Source of the DNA: an uncultured Lachnospiraceae bacterium
Lineage (GTDB): Bacteria > Bacillota > Clostridia > Lachnospirales > Lachnospiraceae
Direction: 5' to 3'
Length of the DNA stretch: 32,468 bases
NCBI GenBank assembly: GCA_910583815.1
Contig: CAJTZB010000003.1
Span: 1-32,468, forward strand
Each line of letters opens with the position of its first letter. The first letter of the stretch is position 1. Shown one piece after another: positions 23,519 through 31,679 of this stretch. Under the pieces are notes generated by a model. That model saw only the letters and a list, made by a program, of their open reading frames with translations, was not told where the DNA came from and did no database searches. A program made the translations under genes and the position numbers.

Positions 23519-23557
23519 AGTGATGATACATTTGTAATGTCGATATAATTGTATCAT
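23496..23557. promoter_or_regulatory. Operator cluster in the divergent region
   Basis: Three symmetric elements: TTACAT-T-ATGTAA (23496-23508), ACATT-TGT-AATGT (23528-23540) sharing the TACATT core, and the long-range pair ATGATACA (23523-23530) with TGTATCAT (23550-23557). They overlap both promoters, and the adjacent TetR-type protein is the obvious binding candidate. Confidence 0.5.
23514..23543 (-). promoter_or_regulatory. Divergent promoter of the small peptide-hydrolase pair
   Basis: On the minus strand: TCGACA (23538-23543), 18-base spacer, TATTAT (23514-23519). Its -10 shares five bases with the plus-strand -10, so the two polymerases would compete for the same DNA. Confidence 0.55.
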
Positions 23558-23588
23558 AAAAATTCATGATGTCAATGGGAGGGGAAAA

Positions 23589-24161
23589 ATGAAACAAAAC
23601 CTGCAAAATGTATCAGCAGAGAAGGAAGAAAACTATGCAAAGAGCTCACCATTCAGTAATGAAGCAAGAAATGCCTATGTGACAGAGCATCTTACAGAAG
23701 CATTGCTCATGCTGCTTAGAAAGAAACCAATCAGCGATATTTCCGTCAGTGAATTATGCGATGCAGCTGTAGTGGGCAGAGCATCTTTTTATAGAAATTA
23801 TGAAAGCAAAGAGGATATTTTAAGAAAATATATCAGACAGCTGTTTCGTGAATGGATGGATAAATATGACCAGCAGGGAGATGGGAACAGGCCAATAAGC
23901 GAATTGATTCTGGCATTATTTATGCATTTTGAAGATTATCAAGAGTTTTACAGCCTATTGAACGAAAGAGGGCTTGTTTTTCTTTTAAAAGACACTATTA
24001 TGGGTCTTTGCGGACCGAAACCGGAACATTCCAAACTAGAAGCCTATGGCTCTGCCTTTATTGCCTATACGCTTTATGGCTGGATTGAGGTATGGTTCCA
24101 AAGGGGAATGCAGGAGTCTGCGGAAGAAATGTCAAAGATGTTTCAGAGCCAAGGATTGTAG
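23589..24161 (+). CDS. TetR/AcrR-family transcriptional regulator
   Basis: A 190-residue DNA-binding regulator. The helix-turn-helix is at about 48-76: ISDISVSELCDAAVVGRASF followed by YRNYESKEDIL, the standard TetR N-terminal pattern. The C-terminal ligand-binding half is helical (SAFIAYTLYGWIEVWFQRGM, then QESAEEMSKMFQ), similar to the group with the TetR_C_33 or C_7 type fold. A 28-residue polar extension precedes the domain. GGGAGGGG lies six bases before the start. It is divergent from the hydrolase gene with shared promoter DNA, so it probably represses both itself and that gene. Ligand unknown. Confidence 0.9.
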   Translation: MKQNLQNVSAEKEENYAKSSPFSNEARNAYVTEHLTEALLMLLRKKPISDISVSELCDAAVVGRASFYRNYESKEDILRKYIRQLFREWMDKYDQQGDGNRPISELILALFMHFEDYQEFYSLLNERGLVFLLKDTIMGLCGPKPEHSKLEAYGSAFIAYTLYGWIEVWFQRGMQESAEEMSKMFQSQGL

Positions 24162-24187
24162 AATACAGAAATTTTTTATAGCTTTCT

Positions 24188-24218
24188 GGCCGGAAAGAAC
24201 ATATAATTTTTTCCGGTC
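24188..24218. terminator. Weak hairpin between convergent genes
   Basis: GGCCGGAAA (24188-24196) pairs with TTTCCGGTC (24210-24218), one wobble in nine pairs. Neither side has a good T-tract after the stem, so terminator function is uncertain. Confidence 0.35.
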
Positions 24219-24260
24219 TGATGGCGGATAAAGTCGCAGGCAGCGCCTGACAGCGAAAGA

Positions 24261-24773
24261 CTATGTTTTTAGATAGCCTTTTTCCTTTAACACTTCTTCA
24301 ATTTCATCCAGAACCTGTTCTGAATCAGCTTCTACTGTATGAAAGTGATAGTCATTTGTCAGCTCTTTTAGTGGCACGGTCTTCTTTTCTGCTACTTTGC
24401 GTACAAAATCATAGACATCGCTGCGTTTTTTTATGATCAGGTCGGCGCTGATGGTGCCATAGATTGGGTGTGAGACAATAACATCCAATATGTTGCCGCC
24501 GTGGTCTACAATCGAACACAGTTCATCTTCAATTTGCGAAGTATTGTGGCAGACAAAAAAGCAGCGAGTGGCGCGTTTTGGCTCCGGATGATACAGAAGA
24601 TAGCCTTTTGCAGTTGAAAGGATATTTTTATTGACAGCACGCAGCAGTGCGATGTCCTGTACAATGACCTGCCGGCTGACATTCAGTTTTTGTGCAAGCA
24701 CAGTACCAGAAAGAGGTTCTCTGCTTTCTGACAGAAGTTTCCATAGGTATTCTCTGCGTTCGTTGCCTTCCAT
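24261..24773 (-). CDS. niaR: NiaR-type NAD biosynthesis repressor (HTH + 3H domain)
   Basis: A 170-residue niacin-responsive repressor. An N-terminal winged helix (residues 5-60, with SGTVLAQKLNVSRQVIVQDI) is followed by a 3H domain. H76, E84, H143 and H145 (DYHFHT) reproduce the spacing of the metal-binding residues known for the Thermotoga homologue TM1602, an observation that strongly supports the family. Family members repress niacin uptake and NAD synthesis genes when niacin is present; none of those targets is in this window. The stop-to-start gap from mtnN is 69 bases, so it may be cotranscribed or use a weak promoter there. The ribosome binding site GGGAG is about 12 bases from the start, rather far. 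Confidence 0.88.
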   Translation of the reverse strand: MEGNERREYLWKLLSESREPLSGTVLAQKLNVSRQVIVQDIALLRAVNKNILSTAKGYLLYHPEPKRATRCFFVCHNTSQIEDELCSIVDHGGNILDVIVSHPIYGTISADLIIKKRSDVYDFVRKVAEKKTVPLKELTNDYHFHTVEADSEQVLDEIEEVLKEKGYLKT

Positions 24774-24842
24774 TTTATAGCCATGCTCCCTTCAAAACGG
24801 AAAATTTTTATAGTGGACTGTTCCAAAAACAAAATAGCTTTC

Positions 24843-25559
24843 TTAACTTTCTTGTTCCGACTCTGAAACAGCGCCTGCCAGTGCAGACATAAGACGCACT
24901 GTATGGGTGATTGCCTGCTTCTCAAACGTTGGATAGTCCATCTGGGCGGAATTGTCTGCCTTGTCCGAAATGGCACGGATAATTAAGAACGGAAGCCCAT
25001 TATTATAAGCAGCCTGTGCGATAGCGGCGCCTTCCATTTCTGCGCATATGCCTCCAAACTGTGTGGCAAGAAACCCTTTTTTTGCATGGTCTGCAATAAA
25101 CTGGTCGCCTGTCATAATACGCCCTGTGTGAACCTTGATTTCCGGGTTTACTTTGCGGCAGAGCTGTTCTGCAAGCTCACGGAGTTTTTTGTCTGCCGGA
25201 AAAGCAGAAACCGGCATTCTTGGGATTACGCCAAGCTCATAGCCGAAAGCCGTGACATCTACGTCATGCTGCAGTGCATCTGCGCACAATACAATATCTC
25301 CGATGTCAATAGAGGCATCAAGCGAACCTGCAATACCGGTGTTGATGATACAGTCTGCCGAAAACAGGTCTGCAAGTATCTGTGTGCAGCAGCCGGCATT
25401 GACTTTTCCGATGCCGGAACGCACAACCGTAACAGGGGTATCCGACAGATATCCATCAAAAAATTCCAGATTTGCCTTTTTTGTAACCGTGACCTCTCTC
25501 ATCTGTTCTTTTAACTGGGCAACTTCTTCTTCCATTGCGCCGATGATTCCGAGTTTCAT
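24843..25559 (-). CDS. mtnN: 5'-methylthioadenosine/S-adenosylhomocysteine nucleosidase
   Basis: A 238-residue enzyme that hydrolyses the adenine-ribose bond of methylthioadenosine, S-adenosylhomocysteine and 5'-deoxyadenosine, recycling the products of SAM-dependent reactions. It starts MKLGIIGAMEEEV with E12, and has E176 in AEMEGAAIAQ and D199 in AISDKAD; these match the catalytic E12, E174 and D197 of the E. coli enzyme. Length is typical. The start is supported by AGGAGG and a clear promoter at 25597-25625. It is followed by niaR on the same strand. Confidence 0.96.
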   Translation of the reverse strand: MKLGIIGAMEEEVAQLKEQMREVTVTKKANLEFFDGYLSDTPVTVVRSGIGKVNAGCCTQILADLFSADCIINTGIAGSLDASIDIGDIVLCADALQHDVDVTAFGYELGVIPRMPVSAFPADKKLRELAEQLCRKVNPEIKVHTGRIMTGDQFIADHAKKGFLATQFGGICAEMEGAAIAQAAYNNGLPFLIIRAISDKADNSAQMDYPTFEKQAITHTVRLMSALAGAVSESEQES

Positions 25560-25596
25560 AGAATGCCTCCTCTTGGATAAATGTTATATTTAATCA

Positions 25597-25625
25597 AGTA
25601 TAGCATATGGAAAGTGGCTTTTCAA
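25597..25625 (-). promoter_or_regulatory. Promoter of mtnN
   Basis: On the minus strand: TTGAAA (25620-25625), 17-base spacer, TATACT (25597-25602). The start codon is 38 bases beyond the -10. Confidence 0.68.
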
Positions 25626-25686
25626 CAAATGTGAAAGACGATATGCCCCCAATTACACAGGTTTCACATGCGCCATGTATTTTTCA

Positions 25687-25715
25687 TTGCAAAAAGGTGC
25701 CAAAAGGTATAAAAT
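25687..25715 (+). promoter_or_regulatory. Possible promoter of the murG-family gene
   Basis: TTGCAA (25687-25692) with TATAAA at 25708-25713 (15-base spacer) or TAAAAT at 25710-25715 (17). The leader holds the palindrome AGTATACT and an ATGAAAA/TTTTCAT hairpin (25742-25760 region). Confidence 0.45.
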
Positions 25716-25796
25716 AAAAGATATATTAATACGAGTATACTATGAAAATAAATTTTTCATATGTGGCTCTGTAGTGAAATTAAGAAAGGGATTTTC

Positions 25797-26870
25797 ATGA
25801 AACGGATTGTGTTGACCGGAGGGGGAACGGCAGGTCATGTGACGCCGAATCTGGCGCTGCTCCCGCGTCTTAAGGAGGCAGGCTGTGAAATCAGCTATAT
25901 AGGCTCCTATAATGGAATAGAAAAAGAATTGATTGAAGCGGCAGGGATTCCATATTATGGGATTTCATCAGGAAAACTGCGGCGCTACTTTGACATTAAG
26001 AATTTTTCCGACCCGCTGAAAGTTGGAAAAGGCTATTTGGAAGCAAGAAAGCTGTTAAAAAAGTTAAAACCGGATGTGATATTTTCTAAGGGAGGATTTG
26101 TTTCCGTACCGGTAGTTTTGGCGGCACGGAGCAGGCATATCCCATGCATTATCCACGAATCCGATATTACGCCGGGGCTTGCGAATAAGCTTTCGATTCC
26201 GGGAGCGGTAAAAGTATGTGCAAATTTTCCGGAGACAATGAAATATCTTCCGGCGGATAAGGCAGTGCTGACCGGCACGCCAATCCGTGCTGAACTCTTT
26301 ATGGGCAGCAGGCTTGCAGGTCTGAATTTCTGCGGATTTACTGCCAATCGGCCAGTGATTATGGTAGTGGGCGGAAGCACAGGGGCAGCGGCACTCAATG
26401 AAGCAGTACGCAATCTGTTGCCGACATTGTTAAAAAACTATCAGATACTGCACCTATGCGGCAAAGGAAAAGCGGCGGAGGGCTATGAAAAATTAGAGGG
26501 CTACCGGCAGTTTGAATATGTGAGCAAAGAGATGAAGGATTTATTTGCAGCTTCTGATCTTGTGATTTCAAGGGCAGGAGCAAATTCCATCTGTGAGCTG
26601 CTTGCACTCAGAAAACCGCATATTTTGATTCCGCTTTCTGCAGCGGCAAGCCGCGGCGACCAGATACTCAATGCAGAATCGTTTGAGAGGCAGGGGTATT
26701 CCTATGTAATTCAAGAGGAAAACCTGACAAACGACACATTGCTGCGTGGTATTACAACAGTTATGGAAAAGCGGCAGGATTATATCGCGGCAATGGAGCA
26801 GAGTAAGTTAAATGAAGCAATTGAAACTATTTTTGGGCTGCTTTCTGAGGCAGCAGAAAAGAAGAAATAA
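25797..26870 (+). CDS. murG: MurG-family UDP-GlcNAc:lipid I GlcNAc transferase
   Basis: A 357-residue peripheral membrane glycosyltransferase that makes lipid II, the peptidoglycan precursor. The start MKRIVLTGGGTAGHVTPN (H14 in the first glycine-rich loop) follows AGAAAGGGA; the in-frame ATG at 25761 has no ribosome binding site. SKGGFVSVPVVLAA, VVGGSTGAAALNEAV and SRAGANSICELLALRKPHIL are family blocks. Two details differ from the textbook enzyme: STG in place of SQG in the second glycine loop, and SRGDQILNAE in place of the usual DHQ..NA. No dcw cell-wall genes accompany it. It may be the only MurG or a second copy; the window cannot tell. Confidence 0.88.
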   Translation: MKRIVLTGGGTAGHVTPNLALLPRLKEAGCEISYIGSYNGIEKELIEAAGIPYYGISSGKLRRYFDIKNFSDPLKVGKGYLEARKLLKKLKPDVIFSKGGFVSVPVVLAARSRHIPCIIHESDITPGLANKLSIPGAVKVCANFPETMKYLPADKAVLTGTPIRAELFMGSRLAGLNFCGFTANRPVIMVVGGSTGAAALNEAVRNLLPTLLKNYQILHLCGKGKAAEGYEKLEGYRQFEYVSKEMKDLFAASDLVISRAGANSICELLALRKPHILIPLSAAASRGDQILNAESFERQGYSYVIQEENLTNDTLLRGITTVMEKRQDYIAAMEQSKLNEAIETIFGLLSEAAEKKK

Positions 26871-26929
26871 ACGTAACTGTGAAGGCACTGAACAGTTGCA
26901 AATAAACGTTTTTCAGAAGGAGGGATTGT

Positions 26930-27937
26930 GTGACAAGAGTTCCGGTTGCTGACATGCACTGTGATACGATTTCGGCGATTGCCGCAGCAAGGACACAGGG
27001 GCGTAATGCCGCACTGAGGAAAAATGAACTTCACATCGACTTGCAAAAGATGAAACAGGCTGGCTACCTGGTGCAGAATTTTGCAATGTTTTTGTATCTG
27101 AAGGGACTTGAGGACCCATTTACTGCATGTATGGAGATGATAGACCTCTATAAGCAGGAGATTGCCAAGAATCAGGATTTGATTGAAGAGGCACTTTGCT
27201 ATGAGGATATTGTTGCCAACCAGAAACAGGGGAAAATGTCGGCGCTTCTTACCATTGAAGAAGGGGAGACGGCAATGGGCAGCCTTGAGAAGCTCCGGGC
27301 ATTTTATGACCGGGGAGTACGGATGGTGACGCTGACATGGAATTTCCAGAATTCCATAGGTTTTCCGAACTGTCTGCTAAAAGATGGGACGAAAGCGCCA
27401 TATGGCATTCCGAATACCGAACAGGGACTTACCGAATTCGGAGTTAACTTTGTGCAGGAGATGGAACGCCTTGGAATGATTATTGATGTTTCACATCTGT
27501 CAGATGCCGGATTTTATGATGTACTCAAGCATACAAAGCAGCCGTTCGTGGCAAGCCATTCCAATGCGCGCACTCTCTGTCCTCATGTCAGGAATATGAC
27601 GGATGACATGATAAAAAAGCTGTCAGAGCGAGGCGGTGTCATGGGGATGAATTTCTGCCCGGCATTTCTTGACTTAGAGCAGGATTATGACAAAGCAGTT
27701 GGAACGTTGCGTATGGTAATTGACCAGATAAAACATATTATTAAGATTGCGGGAGACGAATGTATTGGGCTTGGATCTGATTTCGACGGCATAGCGCCTC
27801 ATGCGGAGCTGAAAGATGCTTCTTGTATGCCGCTGCTGGCAGAGCTGATGGAGCAGGAGGGTTTTTCCCATTCTACCATAGAACATGTCTTTTACAAAAA
27901 CGTACTGCGTGTTTACCACACAGTTTTACATAGATGA
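26930..27937 (+). CDS. Membrane dipeptidase-family (M19) metallopeptidase
   Basis: A 335-residue zinc dipeptidase of the renal dipeptidase type. Metal ligands are visible in order: H10 and D12 in ADMHCDT, E110 in LLTIEEGE, H189 in IDVSHLSD, H210 in VASHSNAR, and D284 in GLGSDFDG. Start is a GTG six bases after AGAAGGAGGG; no in-frame ATG precedes the conserved HxD motif closely enough. No signal peptide, so the enzyme is cytoplasmic. It begins 59 bases after murG, which suggests cotranscription and perhaps a role in turning over D-amino acid-containing peptides; the substrate link is inference. Confidence 0.94.
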   Translation: MTRVPVADMHCDTISAIAAARTQGRNAALRKNELHIDLQKMKQAGYLVQNFAMFLYLKGLEDPFTACMEMIDLYKQEIAKNQDLIEEALCYEDIVANQKQGKMSALLTIEEGETAMGSLEKLRAFYDRGVRMVTLTWNFQNSIGFPNCLLKDGTKAPYGIPNTEQGLTEFGVNFVQEMERLGMIIDVSHLSDAGFYDVLKHTKQPFVASHSNARTLCPHVRNMTDDMIKKLSERGGVMGMNFCPAFLDLEQDYDKAVGTLRMVIDQIKHIIKIAGDECIGLGSDFDGIAPHAELKDASCMPLLAELMEQEGFSHSTIEHVFYKNVLRVYHTVLHR

Positions 27938-28025
27938 TGTCAATGGTTACCTGCTTTTAGTATAACAAAAGAAAAGCATGGCAGATATTTATCCGTAATG
28001 AGAGGACGGGGAAGGGGATATTGCT

Positions 28026-29732
28026 ATGAATGAAAAGAAAAAGGGATTTAATCTGGCACTGAAAATCACACTGATTGTTGTTATACCGCTGCTGATTATG
28101 GTAGTATTCAGCGCTTTGGCAATTCGGAGCGCAGGCATGGGAAGCGCCACAAAAATGGCGGAGTCAGAATTAGAGGTAGCATCTTATGCGGTCAAAATGG
28201 AACTTTCTCAGATGCTTACGCCGGGAGAAGAGGATAAGCTGAACGAGGCTTTATTACAAAGTGATGTGCTGTTGAATTATAAAAAGCAGACAGGCCTGGA
28301 TTTTTGTATTTATTATGGTTCAGAATGCTTGATGAGTACAATTTCCGGCGTACAGGCCGGAGCAAAACTGGATTCTGGGATTGCAGCAAATGTAATGGGC
28401 GGACAGTCAATTTTTCTTTCGGATATGGAGATTGACGGAGAAGATTATTTTGGCTATTATTGTCCTTGGACAGTGGGGGAAGGAAGTTCTCAAAGTGGGC
28501 TTGGAACAGCAGGAGGAATAATATTTGTTGGAAGAAAAGCCGAAATGATAAAGGCGGAGTACAACAGAGAGGTAGTAAAAAATATTTACTTTATGATAGG
28601 ACTGTTTGCAGTCAGTTTAGCAGCAGTAGGCATTTTAGTATATTTCTTGCTGCGCGCATTGACAGTTGTTGTAAGACGTTTAGATAAAATGGCAGAGGGT
28701 TATCTTGTTGTGGATTCTGCTTCTAAACTCTATGGGCGCTCCGATGAAATCGGAAATGTAGCGCGTTCTATCCGGGCCTTGGTGGAATCATTTCGTGAGA
28801 TTATCCGTGGAATCGTAGATGCATCCCATACTCTTACCGGTTTTTCGGGAGAATTTGCGAATAAATTTGATGCGATTACAGAAGCTATTTCCAATGTAAA
28901 TACAGCAATGGATGAAATTGCAAACGGTGCAACCTCGCAGGCAGGCGAAACACAGAATGTCAATGAAAAGGTCATCCGTATTGGTGAAGCAATTGAAGCA
29001 ACAGCAAACAATACCGAAATACTTGCAGAAAGTTCTGATAAAATGAGAAAGTATAACGAGACCGTCAGGGCTACGTTGAAGGAACTTGAGAATATCAGTA
29101 AAGAGACTGCGGCTTCGGTTGGAAAGGTGCAGGAGCAGACAAACGTGACAAACCAGTCGGCAATGGAAATTCGGACGGCTACCGAAATGATTACTGCGAT
29201 TGCAAGTCAGACCAATCTGCTTTCTTTGAATGCATCTATTGAGGCGGCAAGGGCAGGCGAGCATGGACGTGGATTTGCAGTTGTCGCTGAAGAAATCCGT
29301 GTGTTGGCTGATCAGTCAAAGGAATCTGCAGAAAAGATTACAGCAATTATTGGGGAACTGATCCGCAATTCCAACACAAGCGTTGATATTATGGATCAGA
29401 TGTCAGAGGTCATTGGAAGGCAGAATGCGGAGCTTGGCACGACAAAGACCGTATTTGAATCCTTAAATGGAGAAATTGACAGTGTAGCAAATGCAATTGA
29501 TGGTATTACTAAAGAAGTAGAGCATCTGGATATTATTAAAAATGATGTATTAAGCAGTGTAGAGAGCCTTGCTGCGATTGCAGAGGAAAATGCAGCAAGC
29601 ACGCAAGAAACTTCTGCATCCATGCAGGAATTAAATGAGATTATTAAGGAATGTAAGGCAAAGACGGATGAAATGATCCTTCTTTCTGATACATTGATAC
29701 GCAATACAAAGAAGATAACATTGGAAGAGTAG
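28026..29732 (+). CDS. Methyl-accepting chemotaxis protein with Cache-like sensor
   Basis: A 568-residue transmembrane chemoreceptor. Transmembrane helix 1 is at about 11-34 and helix 2 at 187-211, enclosing a 150-residue extracellular sensor resembling a single Cache domain (FCIYYGSECLMSTISG, then DYFGYYCPW). A HAMP-like linker follows, then a long coiled-coil signalling domain with the near-invariant tip (ASQTNLLSLNASIEAARAGE, then HGRGFAVVAEEIRVLADQS). It ends without the NWETF-type CheR tether. It implies a motile organism or at least a chemosensory array. The ligand is unknown. dnaX follows six bases after its stop. Confidence 0.94.
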   Translation: MNEKKKGFNLALKITLIVVIPLLIMVVFSALAIRSAGMGSATKMAESELEVASYAVKMELSQMLTPGEEDKLNEALLQSDVLLNYKKQTGLDFCIYYGSECLMSTISGVQAGAKLDSGIAANVMGGQSIFLSDMEIDGEDYFGYYCPWTVGEGSSQSGLGTAGGIIFVGRKAEMIKAEYNREVVKNIYFMIGLFAVSLAAVGILVYFLLRALTVVVRRLDKMAEGYLVVDSASKLYGRSDEIGNVARSIRALVESFREIIRGIVDASHTLTGFSGEFANKFDAITEAISNVNTAMDEIANGATSQAGETQNVNEKVIRIGEAIEATANNTEILAESSDKMRKYNETVRATLKELENISKETAASVGKVQEQTNVTNQSAMEIRTATEMITAIASQTNLLSLNASIEAARAGEHGRGFAVVAEEIRVLADQSKESAEKITAIIGELIRNSNTSVDIMDQMSEVIGRQNAELGTTKTVFESLNGEIDSVANAIDGITKEVEHLDIIKNDVLSSVESLAAIAEENAASTQETSASMQELNEIIKECKAKTDEMILLSDTLIRNTKKITLEE

Positions 29733-29738
29733 GAAATT

Positions 29739-31310
29739 ATGTCGTATACCGCATTATATCGAAAATTCCGGCCAACGACGTTTGACGATGTAAAGGGTCA
29801 GGAACATATTGTAACCACGCTGAGGAACCAGATTAAGGCAGGGCGTATTGGCCATGCCTTTCTGTTCTGTGGGACAAGAGGCACTGGAAAGACGACTTCT
29901 GCACAGATTCTTGCCAAGGCAGTCAACTGTATGGAACCAGTGGAAGGAAATCCATGCGGGGCATGTCCGATGTGCCGTTCCATAGCGGCAGGGACTTCGA
30001 TGAATGTGATAGAGATTGATGCTGCCTCCAACAATGGCGTGGACAGTATACGCGAGATTGTGGAAGAAGTGCGCTATTCTCCGGCAGAAGGAAAGTATAA
30101 GGTCTACATTATTGATGAAGTTCACATGCTGTCGGCAGGTGCCTTTAATGCACTGCTAAAGACGTTGGAAGAGCCGCCGCCTTATGTGATTTTTATTCTG
30201 GCGACAACGGAAGTGCATAAGATTCCGATTACAATTCTATCTCGCTGCCAGCGGTACGATTTCCGAAGGATTACTGTAGAAGAAATTGCTGCACGTCTTA
30301 GAGAACTGACTGATGCAGAACAGATTGAAGCAGAAGATAAGGCGCTGCGCTATGTGGCGACTGCTGCAGACGGCTCGCTTCGTGATGGCATCAGCCTGCT
30401 TGACCAGTGCATTGCTTTTTATCTTGGGCAGGAACTGACTTATGACAAGGTGCTGGAGGTGCTTGGAACTGTAGACGTTTCAGTGTTTGGAAGCCTGATG
30501 AGAAGTATACGCGGCAGTGATGTAAGCGGATGCCTTGCAATATTAGAGGAAATTGTAAGCCGCGGAAGAGAACTGACGCAGTTTACTGTAGACTTTACCT
30601 GGTACTTACGAAATTTGCTGCTTGCCAAAGCTTCTGAAAGTCTGGCAGAGACTCTTGAAATTCCCTCGGACTATATGCAGGAATTTTTGGAGGAAGTGCA
30701 CGCAAATAAAGAAGAAACGTTAATTCGGTATATCCGGATTGTCTCCGAATTGACAAATAAAATCCGTTATGCTACACAGAAGAGAGTGCTTGTCGAAGTT
30801 GCTTTGATTAAGCTTTGCAAGCCTCAGATGGAGACGGTATATGATGCCTTGGTAGACAGGGTAGGAAAGTTAGAGGAGGCTGTGGAACACGGAGTAATGT
30901 TGCCGTCTTCTGCACAAGCAGAGCAGTCACAGGGAAAATCGTCTCTGCAGGCAGGGTCTGAACAGCCATCTGCCCCTCTTCCCAAAGCACTTTCGGAGGA
31001 TATTGCAGAGCTTGCTAGAAACTGGAACAGAATATTGCCAAAGCTGTCCGGCGCGATTCGGACGGTAGTTGGCAGTGCAAAGCCAAGCGTTGGAAGCGGC
31101 AATGAATTTCTGCTTGTGTTTACAGAAGCTTTTGACCGCGACTTTATCAATGGGGCGGAGCATCTGGAAGAAATTAAAAAGACTATAGCGGCGGAAATAG
31201 GAAAAGAAGTTGAGGTTTCCACCATATTAGCAGCGAATCATAAAGAAAATAATCTGTACCCCGATATTACACAGATTGTGACAAAGGTTCCGATAGACTT
31301 TGTAGATTAA
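29739..31310 (+). CDS. dnaX: DNA polymerase III subunit gamma/tau
   Basis: A 523-residue clamp-loader ATPase. It starts MSYTALYRKFRPTTFDDVKG. Walker A is GTRGTGKTT (45-53), the zinc knuckle uses C64, C73, C76 and C79, the DExx box is DEVH (126-129), and the arginine-finger SRC motif is at 168-170. Residues 175-360 are domains II and III. The remaining 160 residues include a low-complexity linker and a C-terminal region that would be tau-specific. Ribosome binding site is weak (TAGGAAA). It heads the conserved dnaX-ybaB-recR block, 24 bases before ybaB. Confidence 0.97.
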   Translation: MSYTALYRKFRPTTFDDVKGQEHIVTTLRNQIKAGRIGHAFLFCGTRGTGKTTSAQILAKAVNCMEPVEGNPCGACPMCRSIAAGTSMNVIEIDAASNNGVDSIREIVEEVRYSPAEGKYKVYIIDEVHMLSAGAFNALLKTLEEPPPYVIFILATTEVHKIPITILSRCQRYDFRRITVEEIAARLRELTDAEQIEAEDKALRYVATAADGSLRDGISLLDQCIAFYLGQELTYDKVLEVLGTVDVSVFGSLMRSIRGSDVSGCLAILEEIVSRGRELTQFTVDFTWYLRNLLLAKASESLAETLEIPSDYMQEFLEEVHANKEETLIRYIRIVSELTNKIRYATQKRVLVEVALIKLCKPQMETVYDALVDRVGKLEEAVEHGVMLPSSAQAEQSQGKSSLQAGSEQPSAPLPKALSEDIAELARNWNRILPKLSGAIRTVVGSAKPSVGSGNEFLLVFTEAFDRDFINGAEHLEEIKKTIAAEIGKEVEVSTILAANHKENNLYPDITQIVTKVPIDFVD

Positions 31311-31334
31311 AGATTAAGGAAGGAGAATATTACT

Positions 31335-31679
31335 ATGGCAAAAAGAGGAGGCTTTCCGGGCGGCATGCCTGGCAATATGAATAACCTGATGAAGCAGGCG
31401 CAAAGAATGCAGCGCCAGATGGAAGAAAAGCAGCAGGAGCTGGAAACAAAAGAATTTACGGCGACAGCCGGCGGCGGAGCCGTGACAGTTACTGTTTCTG
31501 GGAAAAAGGAAATCACTTCTGTTAAGCTTTCCAAGGAAGTGGTAGACCCGGACGATATTGAAATGCTGGAAGATTTAATTGTTGCAGCGGCAAATGAAGC
31601 ACTGCGTGAGATGGAGGCAGCGTCCGCAGAGGCAATGAATTCACTTACCGGTGGCCTTGGCGGAGGTTTTCCGTTCTAA
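31335..31679 (+). CDS. ybaB: YbaB/EbfC-family nucleoid-associated protein
   Basis: A 114-residue DNA-binding protein of the YbaB/EbfC family, which forms homodimers like tweezers. The Gly/Met-rich start (GGFPGGMPGNMNNLMKQAQR), the amphipathic helix with MQRQMEEKQQELE, and the core VTVSGKKEITSVKLSKEVVD are typical. The C-terminus is again glycine-rich (GGLGGGFPF). The start follows AAGGAGA. Its TAA stop overlaps the recR ATG (TAATG), so the two are translationally coupled. Position between dnaX and recR is conserved across bacteria and supports the call. Confidence 0.96.
   Translation: MAKRGGFPGGMPGNMNNLMKQAQRMQRQMEEKQQELETKEFTATAGGGAVTVTVSGKKEITSVKLSKEVVDPDDIEMLEDLIVAAANEALREMEAASAEAMNSLTGGLGGGFPF

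Noticed and set aside
29732..29739. Signal recognition particle RNA upstream of dnaX, as in many Firmicutes
   Set aside because: Only six bases separate the receptor gene from dnaX, so no RNA gene fits there.
29739..31310. Programmed frameshift in dnaX giving a short gamma form
   Set aside because: No strong slippery run such as AAAAAAG with a following stem-loop was found after the ATPase domains.
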